Shown here piece by piece: positions 1 to 5,674 of a stretch of DNA of 5,674 nt (its first letter is position 1; each line of letters starts with the position of its first letter). The position numbers were made by a program, and so were the translations under genes. Origin of the DNA: JAWXCH01 sp034440595 (lineage in GTDB: Bacteria > Planctomycetota > Planctomycetia > Pirellulales > JALHPA01); assembly GCA_034440595.1 (NCBI GenBank), contig JAWXCH010000299.1, forward strand, positions 1-5,674, read 5' to 3'. The notes beneath the pieces were generated by a model. That model did not search any database. It was not told where the DNA came from and saw nothing but the letters and a program-made list of their open reading frames with translations.

Positions 1-448
1 CATGGAGACGCTTGCGAAGTTGGATCTCGTCAGACTCCGCGGGAAAAAGGGACTTCCAGCCATCAAACAGCGTTTCGACCTCTACCACGCAGCGTTCGTT
101 GTCCAGATCCTCGTCCTCGAATCTGCGATATTCGTCACGCAGCAGCACACAGAGCAAAGTTGCCTCGTAACCAAGTGGAGTCCGACGAAAAAGCCTCGGC
201 AGCCGTTCATAACCCGCCATCCGGGCGTCGTCGCTGATCTGCTTGAGATAAGCAAGCCCTTCTCCTCGGTCGATGACGACAACCAGACCGATTCTTGCGA
301 AATAATCGGTTAGTTCCGCCTCGTTGGCCAGCAGGATGTCCCATGTACCTTCTTCGTCGGCGTAGAGCACTCCTTGGAGCAATCGTATCGCGGGAATTCC
401 CATTTCGCGGAATTCCGGCAAGTCGCAACCAGCGGCAAGGTCAGTCAT
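1..448 (-). CDS. jetB: Wadjet type I subunit JetB (DUF4194 family), C-terminus cut by window edge
   Basis: Minus-strand reading frame open from ATG (448-446) to the left edge; 149 codons are visible and the C-terminus is missing. In Wadjet, JetB is the KITE-type (MukE-like) winged-helix subunit that binds the JetA kleisin and regulates the SMC-like JetC ATPase on DNA in the cytoplasm. Visible support: an early helix (residues 18-30) followed by a compact winged-helix-like stretch (37-70, with hydrophobic RIGLVVVID), then the segment typical of DUF4194, LPRLFRRTPLGYEATLLCVL (83-102) continuing LRDEYRRFED. The start is clear: the jetA stop TAA (454-452) lies only 3 bases upstream, and GGAGAG (460-455), which overlaps the end of jetA, gives a well-spaced Shine-Dalgarno. 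The tight coupling implies one transcript with jetA. Family assignment rests on recalled motif resemblance plus the DUF3375 neighbour. jetC and jetD should follow outside the window. Confidence 0.86.
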   Translation of the reverse strand, partial: MTDLAAGCDLPEFREMGIPAIRLLQGVLYADEEGTWDILLANEAELTDYFARIGLVVVIDRGEGLAYLKQISDDARMAGYERLPRLFRRTPLGYEATLLCVLLRDEYRRFEDEDLDNERCVVEVETLFDGWKSLFPAESDEIQLRKRLH

Positions 449-451
449 GGC

Positions 452-1969
452 TTACTCTCCAAGTTGAAGACCTACGGTGAGGTCTTTGAGGTGACCGCTT
501 AAGAACACAACACGTGGCACTTCGTATTCCTCGATACCTGGGGTTTCATGTATTCCGGAAGCAACATCACCACGCGACAACCGAATGGTCTCGATGACTT
601 GATCGTCGATGAGGTGACCATCATCGTGCGCGATTTGCACATAGCCAAGCACCTCGATGACGCCACCGGCCGGCGGATACACAGTCAGAAGCTCGGACAA
701 CGGCACACGTGATGCATCGCGAAGCAGGTTCGAAATGTTTCGCTTCATCGCGTCCCAATCCAACCGCTGCAATCCTGCCAGATGACGAAAGGCGGCCCGC
801 CGATCGTCGTCATCCGGCTGATGATCGGTCAACGCTGGAGAATCAAACCGGGCCGGCGCTGTCCAGAAAGTGCGTTCCCAGACATTCAACAAATCCAGTT
901 CGCTCATGATCTCGACGCCCACGCTTTCACGGGGCGGGTTTTCCGCAAGTCGGACAGCGGCACCACGGATTTCTCTCAGTACGGCAGCCAGACGAAGTCG
1001 CGCCGAATTGATTCGAGAATCGAGAAGCCTGCGGAGGGTGGAACTCAAGCGGCGGGTCGTGCGGAGCACTTTCTCGGCCTCGTCCGAAAGGCTGCCGATC
1101 ATGCCGCGAATTCGTCGCATCCCATCCACCTGCTCTACCAGCACTTCAATTTCGTCGAGCTGGGAAACAATCCTGTCGAGTTGCTCCTGCTTAGTGGGCG
1201 AGAGTACCAAGCGCACAAACTCATCAAAGCTGACACCTTGATCCTGTACCTTCAAGTTATCTTCCGCGGCCAGGGCAAACCCCAAGATATCGCCTCGGCC
1301 ACCGTCCAACTCTGCTTGCCTTTTTTGGACGTTACGCGTGATCTCCTTGAATGAGTCTTCGACCGCCCTGAAATCCCCTTGCAGTGACGTGAGATCGGTG
1401 ACGGCATCAGCGAATCGTTCGCGGATCGCTGTGGAACTGTAGGTCGGTACAGCTGCCCCCGATTCGATTGCGGAAATTTCCAGGTCGATTCGCTCTCGCT
1501 CGGCGCGCAGGTGATCCAGCCGCCGCGAGGGATCGGCAGATCCGCGAACCACAATATCGGACAAGGTTTCAATGATTCGCTTCAGGCGCGATTCGGTTCC
1601 CACAAATCCGAGACTTCGGTCGAGGGCTTCTCCCAAGAATTTTAAGACATCTTCGGTGTGCGGAGTTAGCTCGTAGACGGCTTCGGAATGCGTGGTGTCC
1701 AAAAACCTTCGCAGCCAACGGCTATCTCCTGAAGACCAAGCAACGACGTACATTTCCGGGCGATCTATTAAAACGTCAGGATGGGTTTTGTGGACGCCTT
1801 CCAGAAACTCAGAGAGGTGTTGAACCAGCAGAGAATGGGGTGCCGTGATGCTTCCAGAGTCCTTAAAGTGCCGATAGAAAAAATAGATGATATGAGCAGC
1901 ATGCGGTGAACGCATGAGCTTTGCAGATGGGCTTGTTGAGAAGTACGAATGTAGGCGATCGAACTTCAC
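452..1969 (-). CDS. jetA: Wadjet type I subunit JetA (DUF3375 family, kleisin-like)
   Basis: Encodes about 505 residues from GTG 1969, a usual length for DUF3375 proteins. JetA is the MukF-like kleisin that bridges the JetC SMC heads and carries JetB; the complex extrudes loops on plasmid DNA, which JetD then cuts. Numbered from GTG, the N-terminal block has LMRSPHAAHIIYFFYRHF (18-35); ELTPHTEDVLKFL (100-112) leads into FVGTESRLKR (122-131); ADPSRRLDHLRAERERIDLE (145-164) is the charged helix typical of the family; DQGVSFDEFVRLVLSP (243-258) precedes a coiled-coil-rich region (about 260-350) and a C-terminal winged-helix-like part. The frame stays open upstream: ATG 2050 gives 532 aa and TTG 2068 gives 538 aa. 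I prefer GTG 1969 because known DUF3375 proteins, as I recall them, begin about 17-20 residues before the LLRS-like motif, and the extra residues look non-coding. None of the three starts has a strong ribosome binding site. It is first in the operon, 3 nt from jetB. Confidence 0.9.
   Translation of the reverse strand: MKFDRLHSYFSTSPSAKLMRSPHAAHIIYFFYRHFKDSGSITAPHSLLVQHLSEFLEGVHKTHPDVLIDRPEMYVVAWSSGDSRWLRRFLDTTHSEAVYELTPHTEDVLKFLGEALDRSLGFVGTESRLKRIIETLSDIVVRGSADPSRRLDHLRAERERIDLEISAIESGAAVPTYSSTAIRERFADAVTDLTSLQGDFRAVEDSFKEITRNVQKRQAELDGGRGDILGFALAAEDNLKVQDQGVSFDEFVRLVLSPTKQEQLDRIVSQLDEIEVLVEQVDGMRRIRGMIGSLSDEAEKVLRTTRRLSSTLRRLLDSRINSARLRLAAVLREIRGAAVRLAENPPRESVGVEIMSELDLLNVWERTFWTAPARFDSPALTDHQPDDDDRRAAFRHLAGLQRLDWDAMKRNISNLLRDASRVPLSELLTVYPPAGGVIEVLGYVQIAHDDGHLIDDQVIETIRLSRGDVASGIHETPGIEEYEVPRVVFLSGHLKDLTVGLQLGE
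455..460 (-). promoter_or_regulatory. jetB ribosome binding site inside the jetA 3' end
   Basis: GGAGAG on the minus strand forms part of the last codons of jetA (Gly-Glu) and sits 6 nt upstream of the jetB ATG. It fixes the jetB start and suggests translational coupling of the two subunits. Confidence 0.65.
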
Positions 1970-2038
1970 GGTCGTGCTCTGGACAGAGAAAGTGCGAGAA
2001 GGTTGCGGACGTACGCCTGGCCAAATGACATGCACTTC

Positions 2039-2068
2039 ATGGTAAGCCATTAGTTTTGAGAAAGTCAA
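2039..2068 (-). promoter_or_regulatory. candidate sigma70-type promoter for the jetAB operon
   Basis: On the minus strand, TTGACT (2068-2063) matches the -35 consensus at 5 of 6 bases and TACCAT (2044-2039) matches the -10 at 4 of 6, with an 18-nt spacer. Transcription would start near 2032, leaving a leader of about 60 nt before GTG 1969. This fits the GTG start and would exclude the upstream ATG 2050 and TTG 2068. It was picked by eye, and such matches arise by chance, so it is only a suggestion. Confidence 0.22.
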
Positions 2069-2108
2069 CCTGCACAGCAGCTTCGATTCCTTAAAAATCG
2101 TTGCGGCG

Positions 2109-2122
2109 GCGCGCTGGCGCGC
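2109..2122. repeat. GC-only palindrome
   Basis: GCGCGC-TG-GCGCGC is a perfect 6-bp inverted repeat around two bases, about 140 bp upstream of the preferred jetA start. It could be a protein-binding palindrome, but alternating GC repeats arise easily by chance in GC-rich DNA. Confidence 0.35.
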
Positions 2123-2368
2123 GAGACGGTACGGGTTAGGCGATGAATTCGGACCTCCTGCGATGTTTTCGCAACCATCGCTACGGCCGGAGTACGGTCT
2201 TTAGAGTGCCCCGGGATGCCTTCAAACGATGTCGCTGAGAATCGGCAATGCGACGTAACTCTATACATGACAGCGGTTAGCGACACCGGCTAGACCCTTA
2301 CATCCCCTAAGTTTCTGGCCTGTCGCCTTACTCGCCTATTATTCGCGCCAGCTACAAAACGAATCTCC

Positions 2369-2393
2369 AAAATGCCAGCACTTGGCGCATTTT
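2369..2393. repeat. imperfect hairpin with A and T flanks (terminator-like)
   Basis: AAAATGCCA (2369-2377) pairs with TGG-CG-CATTTT (2383-2393) around a 5-base loop, with two bulged bases in the right arm. The A run on one side and the T run on the other resemble a weak bidirectional terminator. The stem is short and interrupted, and no gene ends nearby, so it may also be an operator or chance. Confidence 0.3.
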
Positions 2394-2470
2394 ATCACGC
2401 GGTAACAGCGCACCCGGTTCTAGCCCACGCCGCACTTCTCGTCAACCAGTGCGCCGACTGGGATCGAACG

Positions 2471-2496
2471 GGGAAACATTTCGGGAAAAGTTTCCC
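2471..2496. repeat. 7-bp inverted repeat upstream of the recombinase gene
   Basis: GGGAAAC (2471-2477) and GTTTCCC (2490-2496) are perfect inverted arms around 12 bases that themselves contain TTTCGGGAAA, so the same motif is echoed in the loop. It lies about 145 bp before the recombinase start and is not followed by a T run, so an operator or recombinase-binding site fits better than a terminator. Confidence 0.42.
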
Positions 2497-2545
2497 TTCA
2501 TCACGGCGATAAAACCATTCAAGATGACCATCTCCTTCTTGATGT

Positions 2546-2567
2546 TTGCGCACGAAATGTCGTGCAA
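2546..2567. repeat. inverted repeat with 4-base spacer upstream of the recombinase gene
   Basis: GCACGA (2550-2555) and TCGTGC (2560-2565) are perfect arms around AATG. The match extends to TTG...CAA if two bases bulge in the left arm. It sits about 75 bp before the recombinase start codon, where a repressor site or 5' leader hairpin could act. The function is unknown. Confidence 0.38.
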
Positions 2568-2641
2568 GCAGAAAAAGAGGCATCGGACGAGTTGCCGCCC
2601 GTCTGGCAACCTAAACCGGCTCAAAGCGGATGGAACTTGGT

Positions 2642-4675
2642 ATGGTCAAAAAGGCGAACTCTCCGAGCCGCAACAAGCAGGGCGCATCTAACCGCGCCCA
2701 GCGTCGGCAACGTAGGCAAAAACTTAGTTCGAGTTGGCTTCACTCGCCGATACGCGTGCCGCGTGGTCAACGGCTACGCGTCCTGATTTACGCCCGCAAA
2801 TCCACCGAGGAGCAAGACCAGCGATCCGTTCGGGCCCAAAAAGATTACTGTACCCAGTTCTTTGACGACCTAAGCCTTGAGTCCTACGATTTGGATTTTA
2901 TCTGTGACGACGGTATTTCGGGCGAGGAAATCAGCCGACCAGGAATCGATCAAGTTGGCAAGGGAATCGACACCCACCGTTGGCATCTGATCATCTCAGA
3001 AGAGTCCTCCCGCCCTTATCGTGACACCGTGGCGTGCGTACTGTTGTTTCGCAAGGCGGTGGACCAGAATATACGCGTTCTATGCATCAACGATCAAATC
3101 GACACTGCGGACGAAGAGAATTGGGAGGATCATCTCCAGGAAGCACAGAAACACCATCAACGTGCCAATCGATTGACAATTGGGCGGATCAAGCGTGGCC
3201 AAGTGGTCCGCTTCGAATCGCGAGCGGCCATGGGTCCGTTACGTCCCGGATATCGCAGAATCGCCAGCGTCCCGGCCACCAAGCGAGGACCGGAAAAGGG
3301 GCCTTTCTTTGACGAAGTCGATCCCACTTGGAAGCCTGTCATTTATGAAGCCTATAAGCGCAGCGCGGTTGGAGAGAATCCCGACGTCACCGTTGTCTGG
3401 CTCAACGAAAAGCAATTACCCGGCGTCAACGGCAAATTCATTCCCTGGAACAGGACGCGGTTTTACGGGCTACTTCGATCCGAGTGCTATCGCGGTTCTG
3501 AAGAATTCCGCAAACAGATTTCTAAAAAGCACCGCTCCAGTGGAAAACGCAAAGCGCAACGCGCCACTGCAGACGAAAAATGGGAACGAGATATGCCTGA
3601 ACTAGGCATCGTTCCTGCTTGGCTGTGGTACGCGGGCGTTGCGTCGATCGAGAAGCGAACTACGTCCACAGATGTACCCCAGGGTCCAGACCATGTACTT
3701 TATGGTATTCCCCGCCTTTCTCGGGGTCCTTTTGGCGAGCTATTTCGCTGCGGCATTTGCGGGGGCAAAATGTACCAAGACGGGCGCAATGAGGGTGGTT
3801 ATCGATGTAGCCAAGCTCGTAACGGCGAGTGCTGGAATCAGGCGACCCTTTTGAGAGATCAAATGCATCGTCGGTTCAGTGAAATCACGTGTGCCTTGCT
3901 GTCCGGTTTTGATAACCGGTTCGCTGAACTCACTGCCTTGATGTCTACTCTCACCGATGATGGAGGTGCTCGGGAGAAACAATTAAAGAAGCTGCTGGTT
4001 AGAGAACGGCAACTGGAAGGGATTTGCGAAAAGCTGCTCACCGACCTGGAAGAGATCGATCGCGACGGGGATGCCCCGCAACGCCTGCGGAACAGATATC
4101 TCGGAAGGGAAGATGAACTAGCACGGGTTAGTGGTGAAATCGAGCGGTTGCGATTTGACTTTGCCAGCGTTCGTTCCCCAACGCGGAGAGAACTGGCCGA
4201 TCGGCGCGATTGGCTAATTCAACAAATAAGCACTTTGAATCGTGATAGTCGCCACGCATTGCAGCAGATTGTTCCGCGAATCGAGGCCATGCCCTATCTT
4301 CGATTCGATACCACCGCAGTGGTGCTAAGGGCTCATTTTGAGATTTCGTTGTTCGGACTGCTTCCGGATCGACTGCGCGCGCTCTTCGTTGACAGTGAAT
4401 CACAAAGTCAGTTTCCCATGGTTCCTGAGATAATTGATCTATGCAAAGAACCCGCCTACTTGACGCATCTTTCGGACTGCGTCCGCGTAAAGCAAGACAA
4501 CCCAGGCTGGGAGGCTCTCGATATTGCTCGACATCTCAAGATCCACAAGATGACGGCCAGGAAGGCGCTGAAATGCAGTGCGTTGTTGCAACTCAATAAC
4601 CTCGATGATCCATACGTCAGGCTTACCGAGCGGCCCGCCAAAGTCGCCCGTTGGCGAACAAAACACGCGAGCTGA
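2642..4675 (+). CDS. large serine recombinase (resolvase/invertase family), complete
   Basis: Encodes 677 residues from ATG 2642; ATG 2630, in frame, would add four. I favour 2642 because GGAA (2632-2635) is suitably spaced before it and the upstream ATG has no ribosome binding site. Serine recombinases cut both strands through a Ser nucleophile and integrate, excise or invert DNA at short att sites. Residues 1-45 are a basic leader. The catalytic domain follows with YARKS (Tyr50, Arg52, Ser54) and EESSRPYR (Glu121, Arg124, Arg127). After DTADEENWE (154-162) comes the long helix and a recombinase domain (GPLRPGYRR onward). A zinc ribbon has Cys370, Cys373, Cys389 and Cys397, followed by a coiled coil (about 444-506) and a C-terminal helix-turn-helix-like segment (about 622-645, IARHLKIHKMTARKALK). 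All key residues are present, so it looks active. It is divergent from jetA and 249 bp upstream of a second recombinase. The target site is unknown. Confidence 0.93.
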   Translation: MVKKANSPSRNKQGASNRAQRRQRRQKLSSSWLHSPIRVPRGQRLRVLIYARKSTEEQDQRSVRAQKDYCTQFFDDLSLESYDLDFICDDGISGEEISRPGIDQVGKGIDTHRWHLIISEESSRPYRDTVACVLLFRKAVDQNIRVLCINDQIDTADEENWEDHLQEAQKHHQRANRLTIGRIKRGQVVRFESRAAMGPLRPGYRRIASVPATKRGPEKGPFFDEVDPTWKPVIYEAYKRSAVGENPDVTVVWLNEKQLPGVNGKFIPWNRTRFYGLLRSECYRGSEEFRKQISKKHRSSGKRKAQRATADEKWERDMPELGIVPAWLWYAGVASIEKRTTSTDVPQGPDHVLYGIPRLSRGPFGELFRCGICGGKMYQDGRNEGGYRCSQARNGECWNQATLLRDQMHRRFSEITCALLSGFDNRFAELTALMSTLTDDGGAREKQLKKLLVRERQLEGICEKLLTDLEEIDRDGDAPQRLRNRYLGREDELARVSGEIERLRFDFASVRSPTRRELADRRDWLIQQISTLNRDSRHALQQIVPRIEAMPYLRFDTTAVVLRAHFEISLFGLLPDRLRALFVDSESQSQFPMVPEIIDLCKEPAYLTHLSDCVRVKQDNPGWEALDIARHLKIHKMTARKALKCSALLQLNNLDDPYVRLTERPAKVARWRTKHAS

Positions 4676-4792
4676 ATCGGCGGTTGGTTCCCGAACGCCG
4701 GTCCAACATACATCAGGATTAGTTGCTCACCTGTATTTCAATCTGAGAATTGGGATCCTTACCGGCCAACATTTGGATCATAGCGGGGACCT

Positions 4793-4809
4793 CGGGCGGG
4801 CGCCGCCCG
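4793..4809. repeat. GC-rich hairpin between recombinase genes
   Basis: CGGGCGG (4793-4799) and CCGCCCG (4803-4809) are perfect 7-bp arms around a 3-base loop. An RNA stem of only G and C pairs would be very stable. No T run follows directly, so it is not a classical terminator by itself. It could act with the next inverted repeat or be a binding site. Confidence 0.5.
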
Positions 4810-4820
4810 CTCCTCTGCGA

Positions 4821-4850
4821 ACTGACGTTTGAGTCAGTCCGTTCTATTTT
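4821..4850 (+). terminator. possible weak intrinsic terminator
   Basis: ACTGAC (4821-4826) and GTCAGT (4833-4838) form a 6-bp stem with a 6-base loop. The T-rich CTATTTT begins about 5 bases later. The stem is short and the T run is displaced, so termination after the first recombinase is possible but unproven. A palindromic protein-binding site is the alternative. Confidence 0.3.
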
Positions 4851-4911
4851 CGAAGCCTGACGATCACCTTGGCTTCCACATGGCGCCTTCACTTTCTGGC
4901 GTTACACTCAC

Positions 4912-4915
4912 AGGA
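4912..4915 (+). promoter_or_regulatory. ribosome binding site of the second recombinase
   Basis: AGGA (inside CAGGAAA) lies 9 bases before ATG 4925. It supports that start; no other in-frame ATG is nearby before the catalytic Ser codon. Confidence 0.55.
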
Positions 4916-4924
4916 AATCCAATC

Positions 4925-5674
4925 ATGCTCCAAACCGTTGCGCCATTGCAGAGTAAGGCGGGCAGGGATTTACACGTTCTCATCATCGGACGGATTTCGA
5001 CAGAGCACCAGGACATTCAGAATATTGAGGCATCGTATCGTTACGTTGAGGCGCACTTGCGGCGATGTTATCAGGGACCGATGCGAATCAAACATCTTGG
5101 CGAACGGGCCAGCGGCATGCTTGTCGATCGGGCTACGATCCGCGAAGCCGAAGACTTAATCGCCAGCGGGGCGTGGGACGTCGTCATCGCCGAAGACCTT
5201 TCGCGTATTTTCCGCAATCCGCGGCATCAGTACAATTTTGTACAAGATGCGGTCGACGCGGGCACACGGCTGATTGCCATCGCCGACAATCTCGATACGG
5301 CCGACCCCAACTGGGAACTCATGCTGGGCGCCGCCACGCTCCGCCACGGCTTACTCGTCTCGGACACCCGGCGACGGGTAAGGCGAACGGCGACCCATTC
5401 GTTTCATCGGGGCGGGATGGTGATGAAGGTCAAATTCGGCTATCGCAAATTAACGGCCGAAGAGGCGCAGTCCGGCCATTTCGGTCGTCCAGGGCTGATG
5501 ATTGCCAAGCGGCCTGAATGCACGCCGGTAATTCGCCAAATGATCGATCGAGTTCACCGAGGCGAGTCCTATGTCGCGGTCTGCGATTGGCTCACTGGCG
5601 AAGGAATCGAAACGCCGCCGTACAGCAAGAGGGCAGGGTGGACCGGCCATTGCGTTAAGGATCTCCTAGCTGAC
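4925..5674 (+). CDS. second serine recombinase, divergent, C-terminus cut by window edge
   Basis: The frame is open from ATG 4925 to the right edge (250 codons, no stop). The resolvase-type catalytic domain begins LHVLIIGRISTEHQD (16-30), with Arg23 and the nucleophile Ser25. The Tyr usual two residues before the Arg (YxRxS) is replaced by Ile21. EDLSRIFR (90-97) supplies Asp91, Arg94 and Arg97. DNLDTADPNWE (121-131) is followed by the long helix with TRRRVRR, then a recombinase-domain start (VKFGYRKL; GEGIETPP; a Trp-containing tail) that runs to the edge. Zinc ribbon and coiled coil, if present, lie outside. It shares little identity with the upstream recombinase beyond the catalytic pattern and the DTAD/NWE motif, so it is not a recent duplicate. 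Same strand and proximity suggest a working pair, like ccrA/ccrB in SCC elements. This is inference. Confidence 0.9.
   Translation, partial: MLQTVAPLQSKAGRDLHVLIIGRISTEHQDIQNIEASYRYVEAHLRRCYQGPMRIKHLGERASGMLVDRATIREAEDLIASGAWDVVIAEDLSRIFRNPRHQYNFVQDAVDAGTRLIAIADNLDTADPNWELMLGAATLRHGLLVSDTRRRVRRTATHSFHRGGMVMKVKFGYRKLTAEEAQSGHFGRPGLMIAKRPECTPVIRQMIDRVHRGESYVAVCDWLTGEGIETPPYSKRAGWTGHCVKDLLAD

Larger units (their letters stand above)
1970..2641. other. divergent non-coding region between jetA and the first recombinase
   Basis: About 670 bases separate the two divergent genes. The short reading frames here show no recognisable protein features and overlap one another on both strands. The stretch must hold the promoters for both directions. 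It contains a GC-only palindrome (2109-2122), an imperfect hairpin flanked by A and T runs (2369-2393), a 7-bp inverted repeat (2471-2496), a 6-bp inverted repeat (2550-2565), and a minus-strand sequence resembling a tRNA 3' end (about 2440-2470). It is a plausible junction between two independently acquired modules or the site of a recombinase attachment sequence. No function can be assigned from sequence alone. Confidence 0.6.
4676..4924. other. non-coding gap between the two recombinase genes
   Basis: This 249-base gap has no supportable gene. It contains short competing inverted repeats just after the first recombinase stop (4678-4707), a strong GC-rich hairpin (4793-4809) and a second inverted repeat followed by a T-rich stretch (4821-4850). 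The length is larger than expected for simple operon spacing, so it may hold a terminator, a promoter for the second gene or a recombination site. Confidence 0.6.

Noticed and set aside
392..418. Two nearby palindromes GGGAATTCCC and CGGAATTCCG in jetB
   Set aside because: They lie in coding sequence for an in-family stretch (EFREMGIP) and most likely reflect codon use rather than a regulatory pair.
782..1354. 190-codon open frame on the plus strand opposite jetA
   Set aside because: It lies wholly antisense to jetA, has no recognisable domain, and jetA has strong family support on the other strand.
2065..2286. 73-codon minus-strand frame directly upstream of jetA
   Set aside because: Its sequence is rich in Arg, Ser and Cys with no domain, it has no clear ribosome binding site, and it overlaps the likely jetA promoter.
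2395..2691. Several overlapping 60-80 codon frames on both strands upstream of the recombinase
   Set aside because: They overlap each other in conflicting frames, lack recognisable features, and one runs into the recombinase start.
4678..4707. Inverted repeats CGGCG/CGCCG and GTTGG/CCAAC right after the first recombinase stop, considered as a terminator
   Set aside because: The two stems compete and cannot nest, and no T run follows, so an intrinsic terminator is not supported.
4869..5517. Plus-strand frames of 96 and 150 codons overlapping the second recombinase
   Set aside because: They are in the wrong frames relative to the catalytic motifs GRIS and EDLSRIFR, and their compositions look like frame shadows.
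1..5674. CRISPR array, insertion-sequence terminal repeats, rRNA or complete tRNA
   Set aside because: No regularly spaced repeats, no transposase with flanking inverted repeats, and no full tRNA or rRNA sequence was seen on either strand.

Overview
The window holds the edges of two gene groups that point away from each other. On the minus strand, running off the left end, are the first two genes of a Wadjet type I plasmid-defence operon: jetA (DUF3375, kleisin-like) and jetB (DUF4194, KITE-like, cut by the window edge). On the plus strand are two consecutive large serine recombinase genes. The first is complete. The second is cut by the right edge after 250 codons.

Layout: 1-448, partial jetB (minus); 452-1969, jetA (minus, with possible upstream starts at 2050 or 2068); 1970-2641, a divergent non-coding stretch with several inverted repeats and no gene I can support; 2642-4675, complete serine recombinase with a basic leader, catalytic domain, recombinase domain, zinc ribbon, coiled coil and C-terminal helix-turn-helix-like segment; 4676-4924, non-coding with two inverted repeats; 4925-5674, N-terminal part of a second, divergent serine recombinase. 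No RNA gene, CRISPR array, insertion sequence or terminal repeat was found.

Organism: the base composition is moderately GC-rich. The style of the two recombinases (very divergent resolvase domains, tandem arrangement) reminds me of Planctomycetes such as the Pirellulaceae. This is inference from memory of protein style, not a database result, and another environmental Gram-negative lineage is possible.

How it may work together: Wadjet recognises circular plasmid DNA by SMC-type loop extrusion (JetABC) and cleaves it with the JetD nuclease. jetC and jetD would be expected just beyond position 1. The tandem recombinases most plausibly move or once moved a defence-bearing island, as ccrA/ccrB do for SCC elements. 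They could also belong to an unrelated neighbouring element. The least explained points are the signature (D-T-A-D, then N-W-E) shared by two otherwise dissimilar recombinases, and the inverted repeats in front of and between them, which are candidate recombination or operator sites.
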